NCBI GenBank assembly: GCA_041741375.1
Contig: JBGSKF010000151.1
Span: forward strand, 1-64,000
Reading direction: 5' to 3'
Source of the DNA: OFTM291 sp041741375
GTDB taxonomy: Bacteria > Gemmatimonadota > Gemmatimonadetes > Gemmatimonadales > GWC2-71-9
DNA: 64,000 nt
Shown: positions 45,388 through 54,214 of the stretch, in pieces
How the letters are laid out: every line of letters starts with the position of its first letter
Position numbering within the stretch: position 1 is the stretch's first letter
Position numbers and translations under genes: made by a program
The notes under the pieces: generated by a model
Seen by the model: only the letters and a program-made list of their open reading frames with translations
What the model was told of the DNA's origin: nothing
Databases searched by the model: none

Positions 45388-48300
45388 GACACCTCGACCA
45401 CCGCGGGAGCCGCGGCACGGAGGGAACCGGGAGGTGCCCACCGGTCGAGCAGGCGTCGCAGATCGTCCAGCCGGATCGGTTTGGAGACATAATCGTCCAT
45501 GCCCGCCTCCAGGCATTTCTCCCGGTCTCCTGTCATCGCGTTGGCCGTCATGGCGATGATCGGGATGCGGGAGTCTTCTCCCTCCTCCTGCTGCCGGATC
45601 AAGCCGGTCGCCTCATAGCCATCCATCTCCGGCATCTGGCAGTCCATCACCACGAGGTCATAGGGGAATCCCCGCACCATGGAGACGGCCTCGACCCCGT
45701 TGGCGGCCACGTCGGTATGGCATCCCAGCTTCTGGAACATGCGGACCGCCACCCGCTGGTTGACGATGTTGTCCTCCACCACCAGCACCCGGGCCCCGGG
45801 AGAAACCGGCTCCGCGGGAACCAGGGAAGCGGGGGAGGACGGGATCCCCGATTCGTCGGGAGGGGTTTCCGCCAGGCTGTGACGGGTGATGAGATCTCCC
45901 GTCCGTCCGGTCCGGCGCCGCAGGCGGATTTCCAGTAGCGCATCGACGAGGGTGGAGGTCCGGATCGGACGGCTGAGGTACGCGGCGAACCCCGCCGCAT
46001 GGAACATGGCGGCATCCCCGCGCCGACCACTCTGGGCCAGCACCACGAGAGAGGGGCTCCCGAAACGGGGGTCGGTGCCGATGGTGCGCGCCAGCCCCCG
46101 TGCGTCCAGATCGGGAAGCGAGGCGGAGAGGAAGGCGATCTGGAACGGCGAGGGACTGCGACAGGCCATCGCGAGCCGGTCGAGAGCGGCCGTCCCAGTG
46201 GCCACGGTGTCGACCTGAAGGCCCCACGACTCGAGCTGCTCTGCCAGCACATCGCGATAGATGGCCCGGTGTTCGACGATGAGCACCCGGGTTCCCGCCA
46301 GAGCGTCGGGGGTGCTCACCGGGGGGGCGTCCTGCTGAACGGGCAGGCGGAAGGTGGCCCAGAAGGTCGAGCCCTCGCCCACCACGCTCTCCACTCCCAT
46401 GTCCCCCCCCATCAAGTGCGTGAGGTTGCGACTGATGGCGAGGCCGAGGCCGGTGCCACCGAACCGGCGGGTGGTGGAGGAGTCGGCCTGGGTGAAATGG
46501 GTGAACAGGAGAGCCTGCCCTTCCGGGGCAATCCCGATCCCCGTGTCCCGCACGGCCAGCCGGATCAGGGAACCCCGGGAATCGTGCTCCAGCTCCTCGA
46601 CATCCACCAGAACATGCCCCGAGGCGGTGAACTTGATCGCATTGGAGAGGAGATTGGTCAGGATCTGGCGGATCCGTCCCGGGTCCCCCACCACGTACTG
46701 TGGGGTGCCCGGGGCGTAGCGCAGGGTGCAGGCGAGCCCCTTTTCATGGGCCTGCACCGCCAGCAGATCGACCACATCCTCGGCGGCCGACCGCAGATCG
46801 AACGGCAGCACCTCGAAGGAGAGCTTCCCCGCCTCCATCTTGGAAAAGTCGAGGATGTCGTTGAGGATGGTGAGCAGACTCTCCGCCGATTGCTTGATCG
46901 TGCCGACATACTCCCGCTGGACCGGCGTCAGACCCGTGTCCATGAGGAGGCCGGCCATGCCGAGAACCCCGTTCATCGGAGTGCGGATTTCGTGGCTCAT
47001 GTTGGCCAGGAACTCGCTCTTGCTGCGGGCGGCTCCCTCGGCCCGCTCCCGGGCCTCCGCCGCCTCGGCCGAGGCGCGTTCAAGTTCCTGCGCCGATTTT
47101 TCCAGGGCGGCCTTCGAGGATTCGAGAGTGTGGAGATGCTTCTGTCGCTCCGTTTCCAGGGCCACATGGGCGGTGACATCCTCCATGTTGCCGATGAAGC
47201 TCGGCGGGAACCCAGGTCCGGCGAGCGGCCGGGCCCGCACGCGCACCTGCATGACGTCACCGGCGGGAAGGACCAATCGGAAGGTTTCGTCGAAGTCCCC
47301 CTGCTGTCCTGCGGTGAATCGGGACCATGCGTGCAGGACGTCGTTCGCATCGGCGGGATGGACCGCGCGCTGCCAGCCCGACCCGCGCGCCTCGTCCGCC
47401 GAGAGTCCGGTCATCCGGCTCCACTCGGCGTTGGTGTACCGGCAATCGCCGGAGGCGTCCGCGACGAAGATCCCGAGGGGAAGCGCCTCCTGGATGGTGA
47501 GGAGCCGTTCCTCGCTCCGCTGCACCGCAAGTTCCGCGCGGCGGCGCTCGCCGATCTCCTCGTGCATCGTGTCCAGGGCCACGTTCATGACCGTGGCGAG
47601 ACGAGCCAGTTCGTCGGTGCCGGTCACCGGAAGGCGCAGATCCCACTCTCCCCGCGCGATCCGCTGGGCCGTGGGCATCAGATCAAAGAGGGATTCCCGC
47701 AGGCGGCGAGCCAGACGGGCAAAGACCCAGACCAACATCACAAGGAGAGGCCCCACAACCGTCGCGAGGAGGAGGAAGCACCAGCGGACCAGCGTCATGC
47801 TCCGGTCGATGGCGGCTTCCCCTCGCCGTGTCACCAGGTCTTCGAAACGGGTCAACCGGTCGTTGAGCCGCGACTTGAGGAGGGTGAAATCGTCGTCTGC
47901 CACGAGGCTGACGGCACGGTCCCTGTCGGGAGGGCCGGTGCGGGTGAAGGCGCCCGTGCTGTCGGGAAAGAGACCCTGGGCGGCCCGCACTGCTTCGGTT
48001 TCCGTGCGGGCCAACTCGGTGGCGGTGGCCCACGCGTCCACCAGCACCTGGCGCTCCTCGAGAGGGAGTGCATCGACCAGGGCCCGCCGGCCTCCGAGAT
48101 CCCGGCCGCTTCCGGAGAGAAAACCCGCGACCACCGTGTCGAATTCAGCGCTCCAGCGCGAATCCTCCGTCCGGATCCAGGCCCGGGTCAACCGGGTCAG
48201 TTCCTCCGATACGTGGAAGAGATGATCCGACACCCGCAGGGCAGCAGCCATCTCACTGCGCGTCTGGACAATGGTATTCCGGTTGGCCGAGAGAATGGCG

Positions 48301-48395
48301 AGGCCACCCGCGAGGAGCCCGATGACAACAACCATGCCGACGATGCCGGCTCGGATGAGCCACCGGACGGTGGGGCGTGGAGAGAGAGCCTTCAT
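45375..48395 (-). CDS. Hybrid sensor histidine kinase with pseudo-receiver and true receiver
   Basis: A 1006-residue membrane kinase. Order: TM1 (about 15-37), periplasmic region with coiled coil, TM2 (about 205-230), HAMP, PAS (about 300-410), coiled coil, HisKA with H468 in FLANMSHEIRTPMNG, HATPase_c (NLLSNAIKFT, DTGIGI, GTGLGLAI), then two receiver-like domains. The first (about 690-805) lacks the acidic pair (VEH for DD), the phosphoacceptor (FLSASLPDLD) and the Lys (SRP), so it cannot be phosphorylated normally. The second (about 865-990) is intact: VVEDN, D918 in VMDCQMPEMDG, VSKPI. The ATG at 48395 has GAGG six bases upstream. No separate output regulator is adjacent. Confidence 0.92.
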   Translation of the reverse strand: MKALSPRPTVRWLIRAGIVGMVVVIGLLAGGLAILSANRNTIVQTRSEMAAALRVSDHLFHVSEELTRLTRAWIRTEDSRWSAEFDTVVAGFLSGSGRDLGGRRALVDALPLEERQVLVDAWATATELARTETEAVRAAQGLFPDSTGAFTRTGPPDRDRAVSLVADDDFTLLKSRLNDRLTRFEDLVTRRGEAAIDRSMTLVRWCFLLLATVVGPLLVMLVWVFARLARRLRESLFDLMPTAQRIARGEWDLRLPVTGTDELARLATVMNVALDTMHEEIGERRRAELAVQRSEERLLTIQEALPLGIFVADASGDCRYTNAEWSRMTGLSADEARGSGWQRAVHPADANDVLHAWSRFTAGQQGDFDETFRLVLPAGDVMQVRVRARPLAGPGFPPSFIGNMEDVTAHVALETERQKHLHTLESSKAALEKSAQELERASAEAAEARERAEGAARSKSEFLANMSHEIRTPMNGVLGMAGLLMDTGLTPVQREYVGTIKQSAESLLTILNDILDFSKMEAGKLSFEVLPFDLRSAAEDVVDLLAVQAHEKGLACTLRYAPGTPQYVVGDPGRIRQILTNLLSNAIKFTASGHVLVDVEELEHDSRGSLIRLAVRDTGIGIAPEGQALLFTHFTQADSSTTRRFGGTGLGLAISRNLTHLMGGDMGVESVVGEGSTFWATFRLPVQQDAPPVSTPDALAGTRVLIVEHRAIYRDVLAEQLESWGLQVDTVATGTAALDRLAMACRSPSPFQIAFLSASLPDLDARGLARTIGTDPRFGSPSLVVLAQSGRRGDAAMFHAAGFAAYLSRPIRTSTLVDALLEIRLRRRTGRTGDLITRHSLAETPPDESGIPSSPASLVPAEPVSPGARVLVVEDNIVNQRVAVRMFQKLGCHTDVAANGVEAVSMVRGFPYDLVVMDCQMPEMDGYEATGLIRQQEEGEDSRIPIIAMTANAMTGDREKCLEAGMDDYVSKPIRLDDLRRLLDRWAPPGSLRAAAPAVVEVSYSG

Positions 48396-48564
48396 CGACA
48401 ACCTCGGTGCCTGGCCCTCCCGGGGGAGGGCGGAATGGGTGATACCGTCAGTGTCGGCTGGTCTCCGGGGATCTTGAGAAGTTTGAAGTTCGAAGTTTGA
48501 AGTTCGAAGGGAACTGGTGTCTGCCTGGGGTCATCTGCTTGGACAGGTTTTGTTCTCTTGCGCT

Positions 48565-48580
48565 TGTGAAATATTTCACA
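48565..48580. promoter_or_regulatory. CRP/FNR-type operator palindrome
   Basis: Perfect 16-base palindrome TGTGAAATATTTCACA, i.e. TGTGA-N6-TCACA, which is exactly the CRP-family consensus. It is in an AT-rich island, 170 bases upstream of the hybrid kinase ATG on its strand. Which regulator binds is unknown. Confidence 0.6.
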
Positions 48581-48627
48581 ATGTGTCGGGCTGCTCTTCG
48601 GGGCCAGTCGCGCGGAGCGCGCCGAGC

Positions 48628-48833
48628 CGTCATCGCGAGGACCCCGCAGGGGTCCGTGGCGATCTCGTGAGCGACCGCTCGCTGTGTTTCGGGATGGCTG
48701 GCCTTCCGACCGGATCCCCGTCCTGTCGAGCGTCGGCATGAAGGCCTGTCTGCCGTGGTGCCGAGCGGGCACGGGCTCACGAGATTGCGCCGTCGGCCCT
48801 GTTGCGAGGGCCTGCAGGGCCCGTGGCAATCTC
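48628..48833. repeat. Two GCGAGG-hairpin repeat elements
   Basis: 48633-48664 and 48804-48833 share the frame GCGAGG, a short hairpin, then CCGTGGCRATCTC. In the first the hairpin is GGACCCC-GCA-GGGGTCC, in the second GGGCC-TGCA-GGGCC-like, so the stems differ but pairing is kept. The GCGAGGCCCGCAGGGCC on the minus strand of the tRNA-tail repeats (near 27565 and 27685) looks like the same family. Confidence 0.7.
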
Positions 48834-48890
48834 CTGCGCCTTCTACAATGCCGGCATCCAGTCACAGACTGCCACCTCCACCTGGAGCTC

Positions 48891-48951
48891 GGGCGACGCA
48901 TGCGTCGCCCCTACTCCCTACTCCCTACTCCCTACTCCCTACTCCCTACCT
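48891..48951. repeat. GGGCGA palindrome plus CCCTACT array at the rho 3' end
   Basis: 48891-48910 is the perfect palindrome GGGCGACGCATGCGTCGCCC. It is followed by CTACTCC heptamers (48911-48950). On the minus strand the first unit of the array supplies the TAG stop of rho (48946-48948). Confidence 0.85.
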
Positions 48952-50187
48952 GAGTCCCCGCGCCACCTCTTCCAGCAGGGCCGGTGTCGACTGCATCACC
49001 GGCACGTGCGCAAGATCCTTGCGTAAGGTCGCCGCACGCTCCAACTCTTCGGGGGTGAGGAGGAGTTCCTCGCGCCGAGTCCCGCTGGCCGCCAGGTCGA
49101 TCGCGGGGTAGATCCGGCGCTCCGCGAGCCCGCGATTGAGCACCACCTCGCTGTTGCCTGTCCCCTTGAACTCCTCGAAGATGACCTGGTCGAGCCGGGA
49201 ACCGGTGTCGATCAGGGCGGTGGCGATGATCGTCAGCGAGCCGCCGCCGGTCTGCGGGTCCACTGCCCGGGCGCTTCCGAAGAACCGCTTCGGCGCCTCC
49301 ATGGCCTCGGCGTCGAGACCGCCCGACAGGGTCCGGCCCGATCCCCGTTCCGTGGTGTTGTAGGCCCGGGCCAGCCGGGTGAGGGAGTCGAGCACCAGCA
49401 CCACGTTCCCCCCGCATTCGACCTCGCGCCGTGCCCGCTCCAAGGTCATTTCCGCCAGCAACGTGTGCTGCTCGGGGGGGGAATCGAAGCTCGACGCGAC
49501 GACCTCGCCCACGCCGACCGTCTCCATGTCGGTGACTTCCTCCGGGCGTTCGTCCACCAGGAGGATGAACAAACGGGTATCGGGATAGTTGGCCGCCACG
49601 CCGGAGGCGATCGACTGGAGGATGGTGGTCTTTCCCGCCTTGGCCGGCGCCACGATGAGGGTGCGCTGGCCCCAGCCCACCGGCGCAAAGAGATCGATGG
49701 CGCGATTGATCATCCGGAAGGGCTTGGGGAGCGACTCATGGTCCAGACGCATCCGTTCCCGCGGGGCCACGGCGCGAAGCTTGGTGAAGTCGGGGCGCCT
49801 CTCGATGGAGGAGGGGTCCCGCCCGTTCACGGTCAGCACCTCGGTCACGACCGTCCCCTGTCTCCCGCTCCCCCCCCCCCCATTGCCGCCACCGTTGGGA
49901 CGACCCCGACCCTGTCTCCCCCGCCCGCGGTTCCTCCGTCCCCGACCCGCCCGGCCGTTGCCGTCCGCACCACCCGGTTCGGATGGGGAAGGCGGCCCCC
50001 CGATCCTCCCGGTCACTTCGTCGCCGGCCCGGAGTCCGAGGCGCCGAATCAAGGCACCCGGAATGACCGGGTCGGAGGGAGTCGGGAGATACCCCGCTTC
50101 CCGGGTCCGCAACACACCATCGCCACTATTTCCCCGCGACCCGAACGCCAGCCATCCCTGGACCGCATTGCCTTCTTGAGTGGTCAC
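48946..50187 (-). CDS. rho: Transcription termination factor Rho with Gly/Arg/Asn-rich insert
   Basis: A 413-residue Rho helicase. Residues about 8-62 are the cold-shock-type RNA-binding fold (GWLAFGSRG, LRTREAGYLPTPSDPVIPGA, IRRLGLRAGDEVTGRI). Residues 71-111 are a low-complexity RG/GN-rich segment. The ATPase core has FAPVGWGQR, P-loop APAKAGKTT (K186), LFILLVDERPEEVTDM, Q-loop RLARAYNTT and secondary-channel GTGNSEVVL. The N-terminal helical Rho_N domain of E. coli Rho is missing. The GTG at 50187 has AGGAAG about eight bases upstream. The last codon and TAG stop border the GGGAGTA array. The gene diverges from the M28 peptidase over 82 bases, which include a GGGCGC/GCGCCC hairpin near 50222-50238. 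Confidence 0.94.
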   Translation of the reverse strand: MTTQEGNAVQGWLAFGSRGNSGDGVLRTREAGYLPTPSDPVIPGALIRRLGLRAGDEVTGRIGGPPSPSEPGGADGNGRAGRGRRNRGRGRQGRGRPNGGGNGGGGSGRQGTVVTEVLTVNGRDPSSIERRPDFTKLRAVAPRERMRLDHESLPKPFRMINRAIDLFAPVGWGQRTLIVAPAKAGKTTILQSIASGVAANYPDTRLFILLVDERPEEVTDMETVGVGEVVASSFDSPPEQHTLLAEMTLERARREVECGGNVVLVLDSLTRLARAYNTTERGSGRTLSGGLDAEAMEAPKRFFGSARAVDPQTGGGSLTIIATALIDTGSRLDQVIFEEFKGTGNSEVVLNRGLAERRIYPAIDLAASGTRREELLLTPEELERAATLRKDLAHVPVMQSTPALLEEVARGLR

Positions 50188-50269
50188 CGACAGACTTCCT
50201 TTCTCCGTTGTTTCACGATGGGGCGCGCAGTGCGCCCGGTTCCCATCCCGTACCGTGGAGGATGTTTTG

Positions 50270-51835
50270 ATGCGCTCTCTGGTTCCGCTCTGTGCCCTCG
50301 TGGTCGGCCTCTTACCCGTCCCCGCCGTGGCCCAGACTCTCCCGGTCGAGAGTCCGGTCCTGCGCCGGATCTGGGAGGTGGGAATGCAATCCTCCCAGGT
50401 CGACCCCCTGATCCAGACCCTCACCGATTCGATCGGTCCCCGGCTCACCGGCACGCCGGGGATGGAACGCGGCCAGGCCTGGCTCCAGGCCATGTACCGC
50501 CAGTGGGGCATCCCCGCCCGGGCCGAGCAGTATGGCACCTGGCTGGGCTGGCGGCGCGGCACGACCCATGTGGACCTGATCGCTCCCCGGGTCCGCTCCC
50601 TGGAGGGCATGATGCTCGCCTGGAGCGCCGGCACCGGGGGCCGTCCGGTTCAGGGGGCGGTGGTGCTCCTCCCTGATCTTCCCGACTCGGCGGCCTACGC
50701 CGCGTGGCTCCCGACGGTTCGCGGCAAGTTCGTGGCCCTCAGTGCTCCCGAGCCCACCTGCCGCCCCGAGGGAAATCTCCGGGAGTTCGGGCGACCGGAA
50801 ACGGTGACGGCTCTCCTCGACCAGCGGACCCGCATCCGGAACGACTGGACCGGCCGCGCCACCCGCACCGGATTCAACGCACGCACCCTCCCGGTTCACC
50901 TGGAAACCGCCGGCGCGGCGGGGGTGATCACGTCGCTCTGGTCCGGAGGATGGGGTACCACGCGCATCTTCCAGGCCCGGACCACCCGGGTTCCCACCGT
51001 GGAGCTCAGTTGTGAGGACTACGGCCTGGTGACGCGACTCGCCGAGCGGGGCCAGTCCCCCACGATCCGGGTCACCGCCGATGCCGAGTTTCTGGGGGAC
51101 GTCCCCGTCTACAACGTCATCGGGGAGATCCGCGGTTCCGAGCGTCCCGACGAGTATGTCATGCTCTCGGCCCACTTCGATTCGTGGGATGGCTCCAGTG
51201 GCGCCACGGACAACGGAACCGGCACGGTGACGATGCTCGAAGCGATGCGGATCCTCCGAGAGGTCTACCCAGCGCCCCGACGGACCATTCTGGTCGGGCA
51301 CTGGAGTGGAGAAGAGCAGGGGCTCAACGGCTCACGAGCCTTCGCCGAGGACCACCCCGAGGTGGTGCGCGGACTCCAGGCGCTCTTCAATCAGGACAAC
51401 GGGACCGGACGGGTCGTCAACATGTCTGCGTCCGGTTTTGCCGGCGCCGCGCCCCGGATCGCCGGGTGGGTCAGCCGACTGCCCACAGAACTCTCGCAGC
51501 AGATCAATCTGTCCCTGCCCGGCGGGCCTGCGGGAGGGGGATCGGACCACGCGGCGTTCGTCTGCCACGGTGCCCCTGGGTTTTCGCTCGGTGCGCTGGG
51601 CTGGGACTATGGAACTTACACCTGGCACACCAATCGCGACACCTACGACAAGGTGATCCTGGATGAATTGAAATCGAATGCCACTCTGACCGCAATGCTT
51701 GTCTACATGGCGAGCGAGGAGCCGGGGGAGACCTCCCGGGTCCAGCGCGTGGTGCCACCCACCCGTTCGGGGGCCCCCGGGACATGGCCCGCCTGCCAGA
51801 AGCCGGCGCGGTCCTTCGCCGAATCCACCCGCTGA
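50270..51835 (+). CDS. Secreted M28-family zinc aminopeptidase
   Basis: A 521-residue exported peptidase with signal peptide (hydrophobic 5-20, AVAQT). A PA-like insert is probably in residues about 120-260. The M28 core has the two-zinc ligands SAHFDSWDGS (His, Asp), GATDNGTG (bridging Asp), GEEQGLNGS (catalytic Glu and Glu ligand), FNQDNGTG (Asp) and TWHTNRDTYD (His). Such enzymes remove N-terminal amino acids from peptides in the periplasm or medium. GGAGG lies ahead of the ATG at 50270. Confidence 0.92.
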   Translation: MRSLVPLCALVVGLLPVPAVAQTLPVESPVLRRIWEVGMQSSQVDPLIQTLTDSIGPRLTGTPGMERGQAWLQAMYRQWGIPARAEQYGTWLGWRRGTTHVDLIAPRVRSLEGMMLAWSAGTGGRPVQGAVVLLPDLPDSAAYAAWLPTVRGKFVALSAPEPTCRPEGNLREFGRPETVTALLDQRTRIRNDWTGRATRTGFNARTLPVHLETAGAAGVITSLWSGGWGTTRIFQARTTRVPTVELSCEDYGLVTRLAERGQSPTIRVTADAEFLGDVPVYNVIGEIRGSERPDEYVMLSAHFDSWDGSSGATDNGTGTVTMLEAMRILREVYPAPRRTILVGHWSGEEQGLNGSRAFAEDHPEVVRGLQALFNQDNGTGRVVNMSASGFAGAAPRIAGWVSRLPTELSQQINLSLPGGPAGGGSDHAAFVCHGAPGFSLGALGWDYGTYTWHTNRDTYDKVILDELKSNATLTAMLVYMASEEPGETSRVQRVVPPTRSGAPGTWPACQKPARSFAESTR

Positions 51836-52186
51836 TGGGAGGAGCAGGGAGCAGGGAGGAGGGAGTAGGGAATAGGGAGTAGGGGGTCGTCTCCCTCATG
51901 TCCATTCCCTTGATGTAGTTCTGCGGTTCCCGGAGCGTGGGCGAGCGGGGCATCCCAGTGGGGTGCCCCGCTTCATGCAACTAAACCGACGATCCGGCAG
52001 TCAAACCACTGTCCGATTGTGGGACGGGGAATCCCGGATGCGGACAAGCCGTCCGGGTGACCCGAGGCACACTGTTCATCCCAACCTGTTCATTGACAAC
52101 AGTTTGCGACGGCGTGAATGGTGCGGCACGCAACTTCCTCTATGGGTCCGGTGGCACGGAGAGTCTGAACCATCGAGGAGTGAGCC
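51836..52186. other. Non-coding gap with G-rich array, stem-loop and likely promoter of the export operon
   Basis: 351 bases with no gene. 51838-51888 is a G-rich array (GGGAGCA, GGGAATA, GGGAGTA units; at least seven GGG runs with loops of three to seven bases). 51947-51969 is a near-perfect stem-loop, GGGGCATCCC-AGT-GGGGTGCCCC, without a T run. TTGACA at 52093-52098 could be a -35 box; a -10 about 17 bases later (near GTGAAT) is weak. Confidence 0.6.
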
Positions 52187-53434
52187 TTGGACATACAGCG
52201 CGACCCGCCGAAAAAGACCAAACGCTGGGTCTATCTGGGTGCCGTCCTCGGGGTGGTGGTGATCGGGACGGTGGCACTCGCCCGCCTGGAACCGGCCGCG
52301 CCCTCCGTCGACCGTGGCATCCTCTTCGTCGATTCCGTCATGCGGGGGGAGATGGTGCGCGAGGTGCGCGGCCCCGGCACTCTCGTCCCCGAAAATCTCC
52401 GCTTCATCTCGGCGGTCACCGCCGGACGGGTGGAACGGATCCAGCTCCTCCCGGGCGCGGAGGTGGAGGAGAACACCGTGCTGATGGAACTCAGCAATCC
52501 GGATGTCCAGATCCAGGCCCTCAATGCGGAGCGCCAGCTCACCGACGCCCAGGCGGCGGTGGTGACGCTCCGAACCAATCTGGAGAATGGGCGACTCAGC
52601 CAGGCCTCCCTGGTGGCGGACCTGAAGCAGCAGGCGGCCGATGCGAAGCGCCGGGCGGAGGCGGGGGCGGAGTTGTTGAAGAAGGGTTTGATCATTCCCC
52701 TGGACCAGATGCAGGCCCAGGACAAGGCGGAGGCACTGGAGAGTCGGCTGCGCATCGAGAAGGAGCGACTGGAACTCCTCTCCTCCACGATCGACAGCCA
52801 GCTGAGTGTGCAGCAGGAACAGGTGGAGCGACTCAAGGCGATCACGCGCTTCCAGCAGCAGCAGGTGGTGTCGATGGTGGTGCGGGCAGGGGCCTCGGGC
52901 GTGCTGCAGGAGGTCCCCTTGCAAGTGGGACAGTGGGCCAACCCAGGGGCGGTCCTGGCGCGGATCGTCCCGGTGCCCCAGCGGCTCAAGGCGGTGCTGC
53001 GCATTCCCGAAGTCCAGGCCAAGGACATCCAGATCGGCCAGAGCGCCACCATCGACACCCGGAACGGAATGGCGCCGGGCCATGTGACCCGGGTGGACCC
53101 CTCGGTGATCAATGGAACGGTCACGGTCGACGTGGCGCTCGACGGGGAACCCCCGAGCGGCGCCCGTCCCGATCTGAGCGTCGACGGCGTCATCGAAATC
53201 GAGCGCCTGAGCGATGTGTTGTACACCGGACGTCCCGCGTACGGACAGGCCAACGCCACCGTGGGGATCTTCCGCATCGAACCCGATGGATCCCACGCCG
53301 TGCGCGTCCCCGTGCAGCTCGGCCGGACCTCGGTCAATCATGTCGAGATCCAGAGCGGATTGTCCGTGGGCGACAAGGTGATCCTCTCCGACATGTCCCG
53401 GTGGGATGCCGTGGACCGGGTCCGCCTCAAGTAG
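52187..53434 (+). CDS. HlyD-family efflux adaptor (membrane fusion protein)
   Basis: A 415-residue periplasmic adaptor with one N-terminal membrane anchor (about 14-33), a split barrel-sandwich (FISAVTAGRVERIQLLPGAEV and SGVLQEVPLQVGQWANPGAVL) around a coiled-coil hairpin (about 100-225), then a beta-barrel and a membrane-proximal domain. It links an ABC exporter to the periplasm, as in MacA or YknX. The start is TTG at 52187 with GAGGAG seven bases upstream. The stop TAG directly precedes a CCCTACT array. Downstream are two ABC ATPases and a MacB-like permease. Confidence 0.9.
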   Translation: MDIQRDPPKKTKRWVYLGAVLGVVVIGTVALARLEPAAPSVDRGILFVDSVMRGEMVREVRGPGTLVPENLRFISAVTAGRVERIQLLPGAEVEENTVLMELSNPDVQIQALNAERQLTDAQAAVVTLRTNLENGRLSQASLVADLKQQAADAKRRAEAGAELLKKGLIIPLDQMQAQDKAEALESRLRIEKERLELLSSTIDSQLSVQQEQVERLKAITRFQQQQVVSMVVRAGASGVLQEVPLQVGQWANPGAVLARIVPVPQRLKAVLRIPEVQAKDIQIGQSATIDTRNGMAPGHVTRVDPSVINGTVTVDVALDGEPPSGARPDLSVDGVIEIERLSDVLYTGRPAYGQANATVGIFRIEPDGSHAVRVPVQLGRTSVNHVEIQSGLSVGDKVILSDMSRWDAVDRVRLK

Positions 53435-53474
53435 TTCCCTACTCCCTATCGCCTACTCCCTATCGCCTACCTTG
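53434..53474. repeat. CCCTACTCCCTATCGCC simple repeat
   Basis: Mixed CCCTACT and CCTATCGCC units in the short gap between the adaptor and the ABC gene, starting within the TAG stop codon of the adaptor gene. Confidence 0.8.
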
Positions 53475-53483
53475 GAGCTCCCC

Positions 53484-54194
53484 ATGACCACCCCGGACAC
53501 CCTGATCCGACTCGAGAGCATGAAGAAGGTGTTCTACACCGACGAACTGGAAACGCATGCCCTCGCGGACATCCATTTGGAAATCCGCAAGGGGGAGTAC
53601 ATCGCGATCAGCGGGCCCTCGGGGTGCGGCAAGACCACCCTGCTCTCCATTCTCGGCCTGCTCGACACCCCGACCAGCGGGACGTACATGCTTGCGGGCC
53701 AGCCGGTGTCGAGTCTCACGCCGAGCGAGCGGGCCCGGGTCCGGAACCGGCAGATCGGGTTCATCTTTCAGGCGTTCAACCTGATCGGTGATCTCACCGT
53801 GTATGAAAACGTGGAGCTGCCGCTCACCTACCGCGGAATGCCCTCGGCGGAACGCGCCCAGCGGGTGCAGAGCGCGCTGGAGAGGGTGGGAATGGCCCAC
53901 CGGATGAAGCACTATCCCTCCCAGTTGAGCGGCGGCCAGCAGCAACGCGTGGCCGTGGCCCGGGCCGTGGCGGGGGATCCGGCCATCCTCCTCGCCGACG
54001 AGCCGACCGGAAACCTCGACTCCCAGAACGGCGAGGCGGTCATGGAGCTGCTGCGCGAACTGCACCGCGGCGGAGCCACTATCTGCATGGTGACCCACGA
54101 TCCCCGCTATGCCCGCCACGCCGACCGTGAGGTCCACCTCTTCGACGGCAAGGTGGTGGAGGAGGATCACCTGGTGGAGGTTCTCGCGCACTGA
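53484..54194 (+). CDS. ABC transporter ATP-binding protein (MacB/LolD type)
   Basis: A 236-residue ABC ATPase. Walker A GPSGCGKTT, Q-loop IFQAFNLI, signature LSGGQQQRVAVARA, Walker B ILLADEPTGNLDS and switch VTHDPRYA are all intact. Its small size and ADEPTGNLD motif are of the MacB/LolD/YknY type, which drive FtsX-like permeases. GGAG precedes the ATG. It should pair with the permease 153 bases downstream. Confidence 0.93.
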   Translation: MTTPDTLIRLESMKKVFYTDELETHALADIHLEIRKGEYIAISGPSGCGKTTLLSILGLLDTPTSGTYMLAGQPVSSLTPSERARVRNRQIGFIFQAFNLIGDLTVYENVELPLTYRGMPSAERAQRVQSALERVGMAHRMKHYPSQLSGGQQQRVAVARAVAGDPAILLADEPTGNLDSQNGEAVMELLRELHRGGATICMVTHDPRYARHADREVHLFDGKVVEEDHLVEVLAH

Positions 54195-54214
54195 ACGCCC
54201 CCGGGAGGTCAATC

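Larger units (their letters stand above)
48396..48945. other. Long non-coding gap between hybrid kinase and rho
   Basis: 550 bases between the kinase start and the rho stop, with no credible gene. From left to right it holds a GAAGTTTGAAGTTC repeat (48477-48513), an AT-rich patch with a perfect CRP-like palindrome (48565-48580), two GCGAGG hairpin elements (48628-48673 and 48804-48833), the palindrome at 48891-48910 and a CCCTACT array. Open frames across it are made by these repeats. Confidence 0.75.

Noticed and set aside
48755..49111. Open frames between the hybrid kinase and rho
   Set aside because: They are made of the GCGAGG hairpins, the palindrome and the heptamer array, and have no ribosome site.
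52152..52168. Sigma-54 promoter upstream of the HlyD gene (TGGCAC at 52152)
   Set aside because: The -24-like TGGCAC is present but the -12 position reads GTCTG without the required GC; it is also too close to the TTG start.
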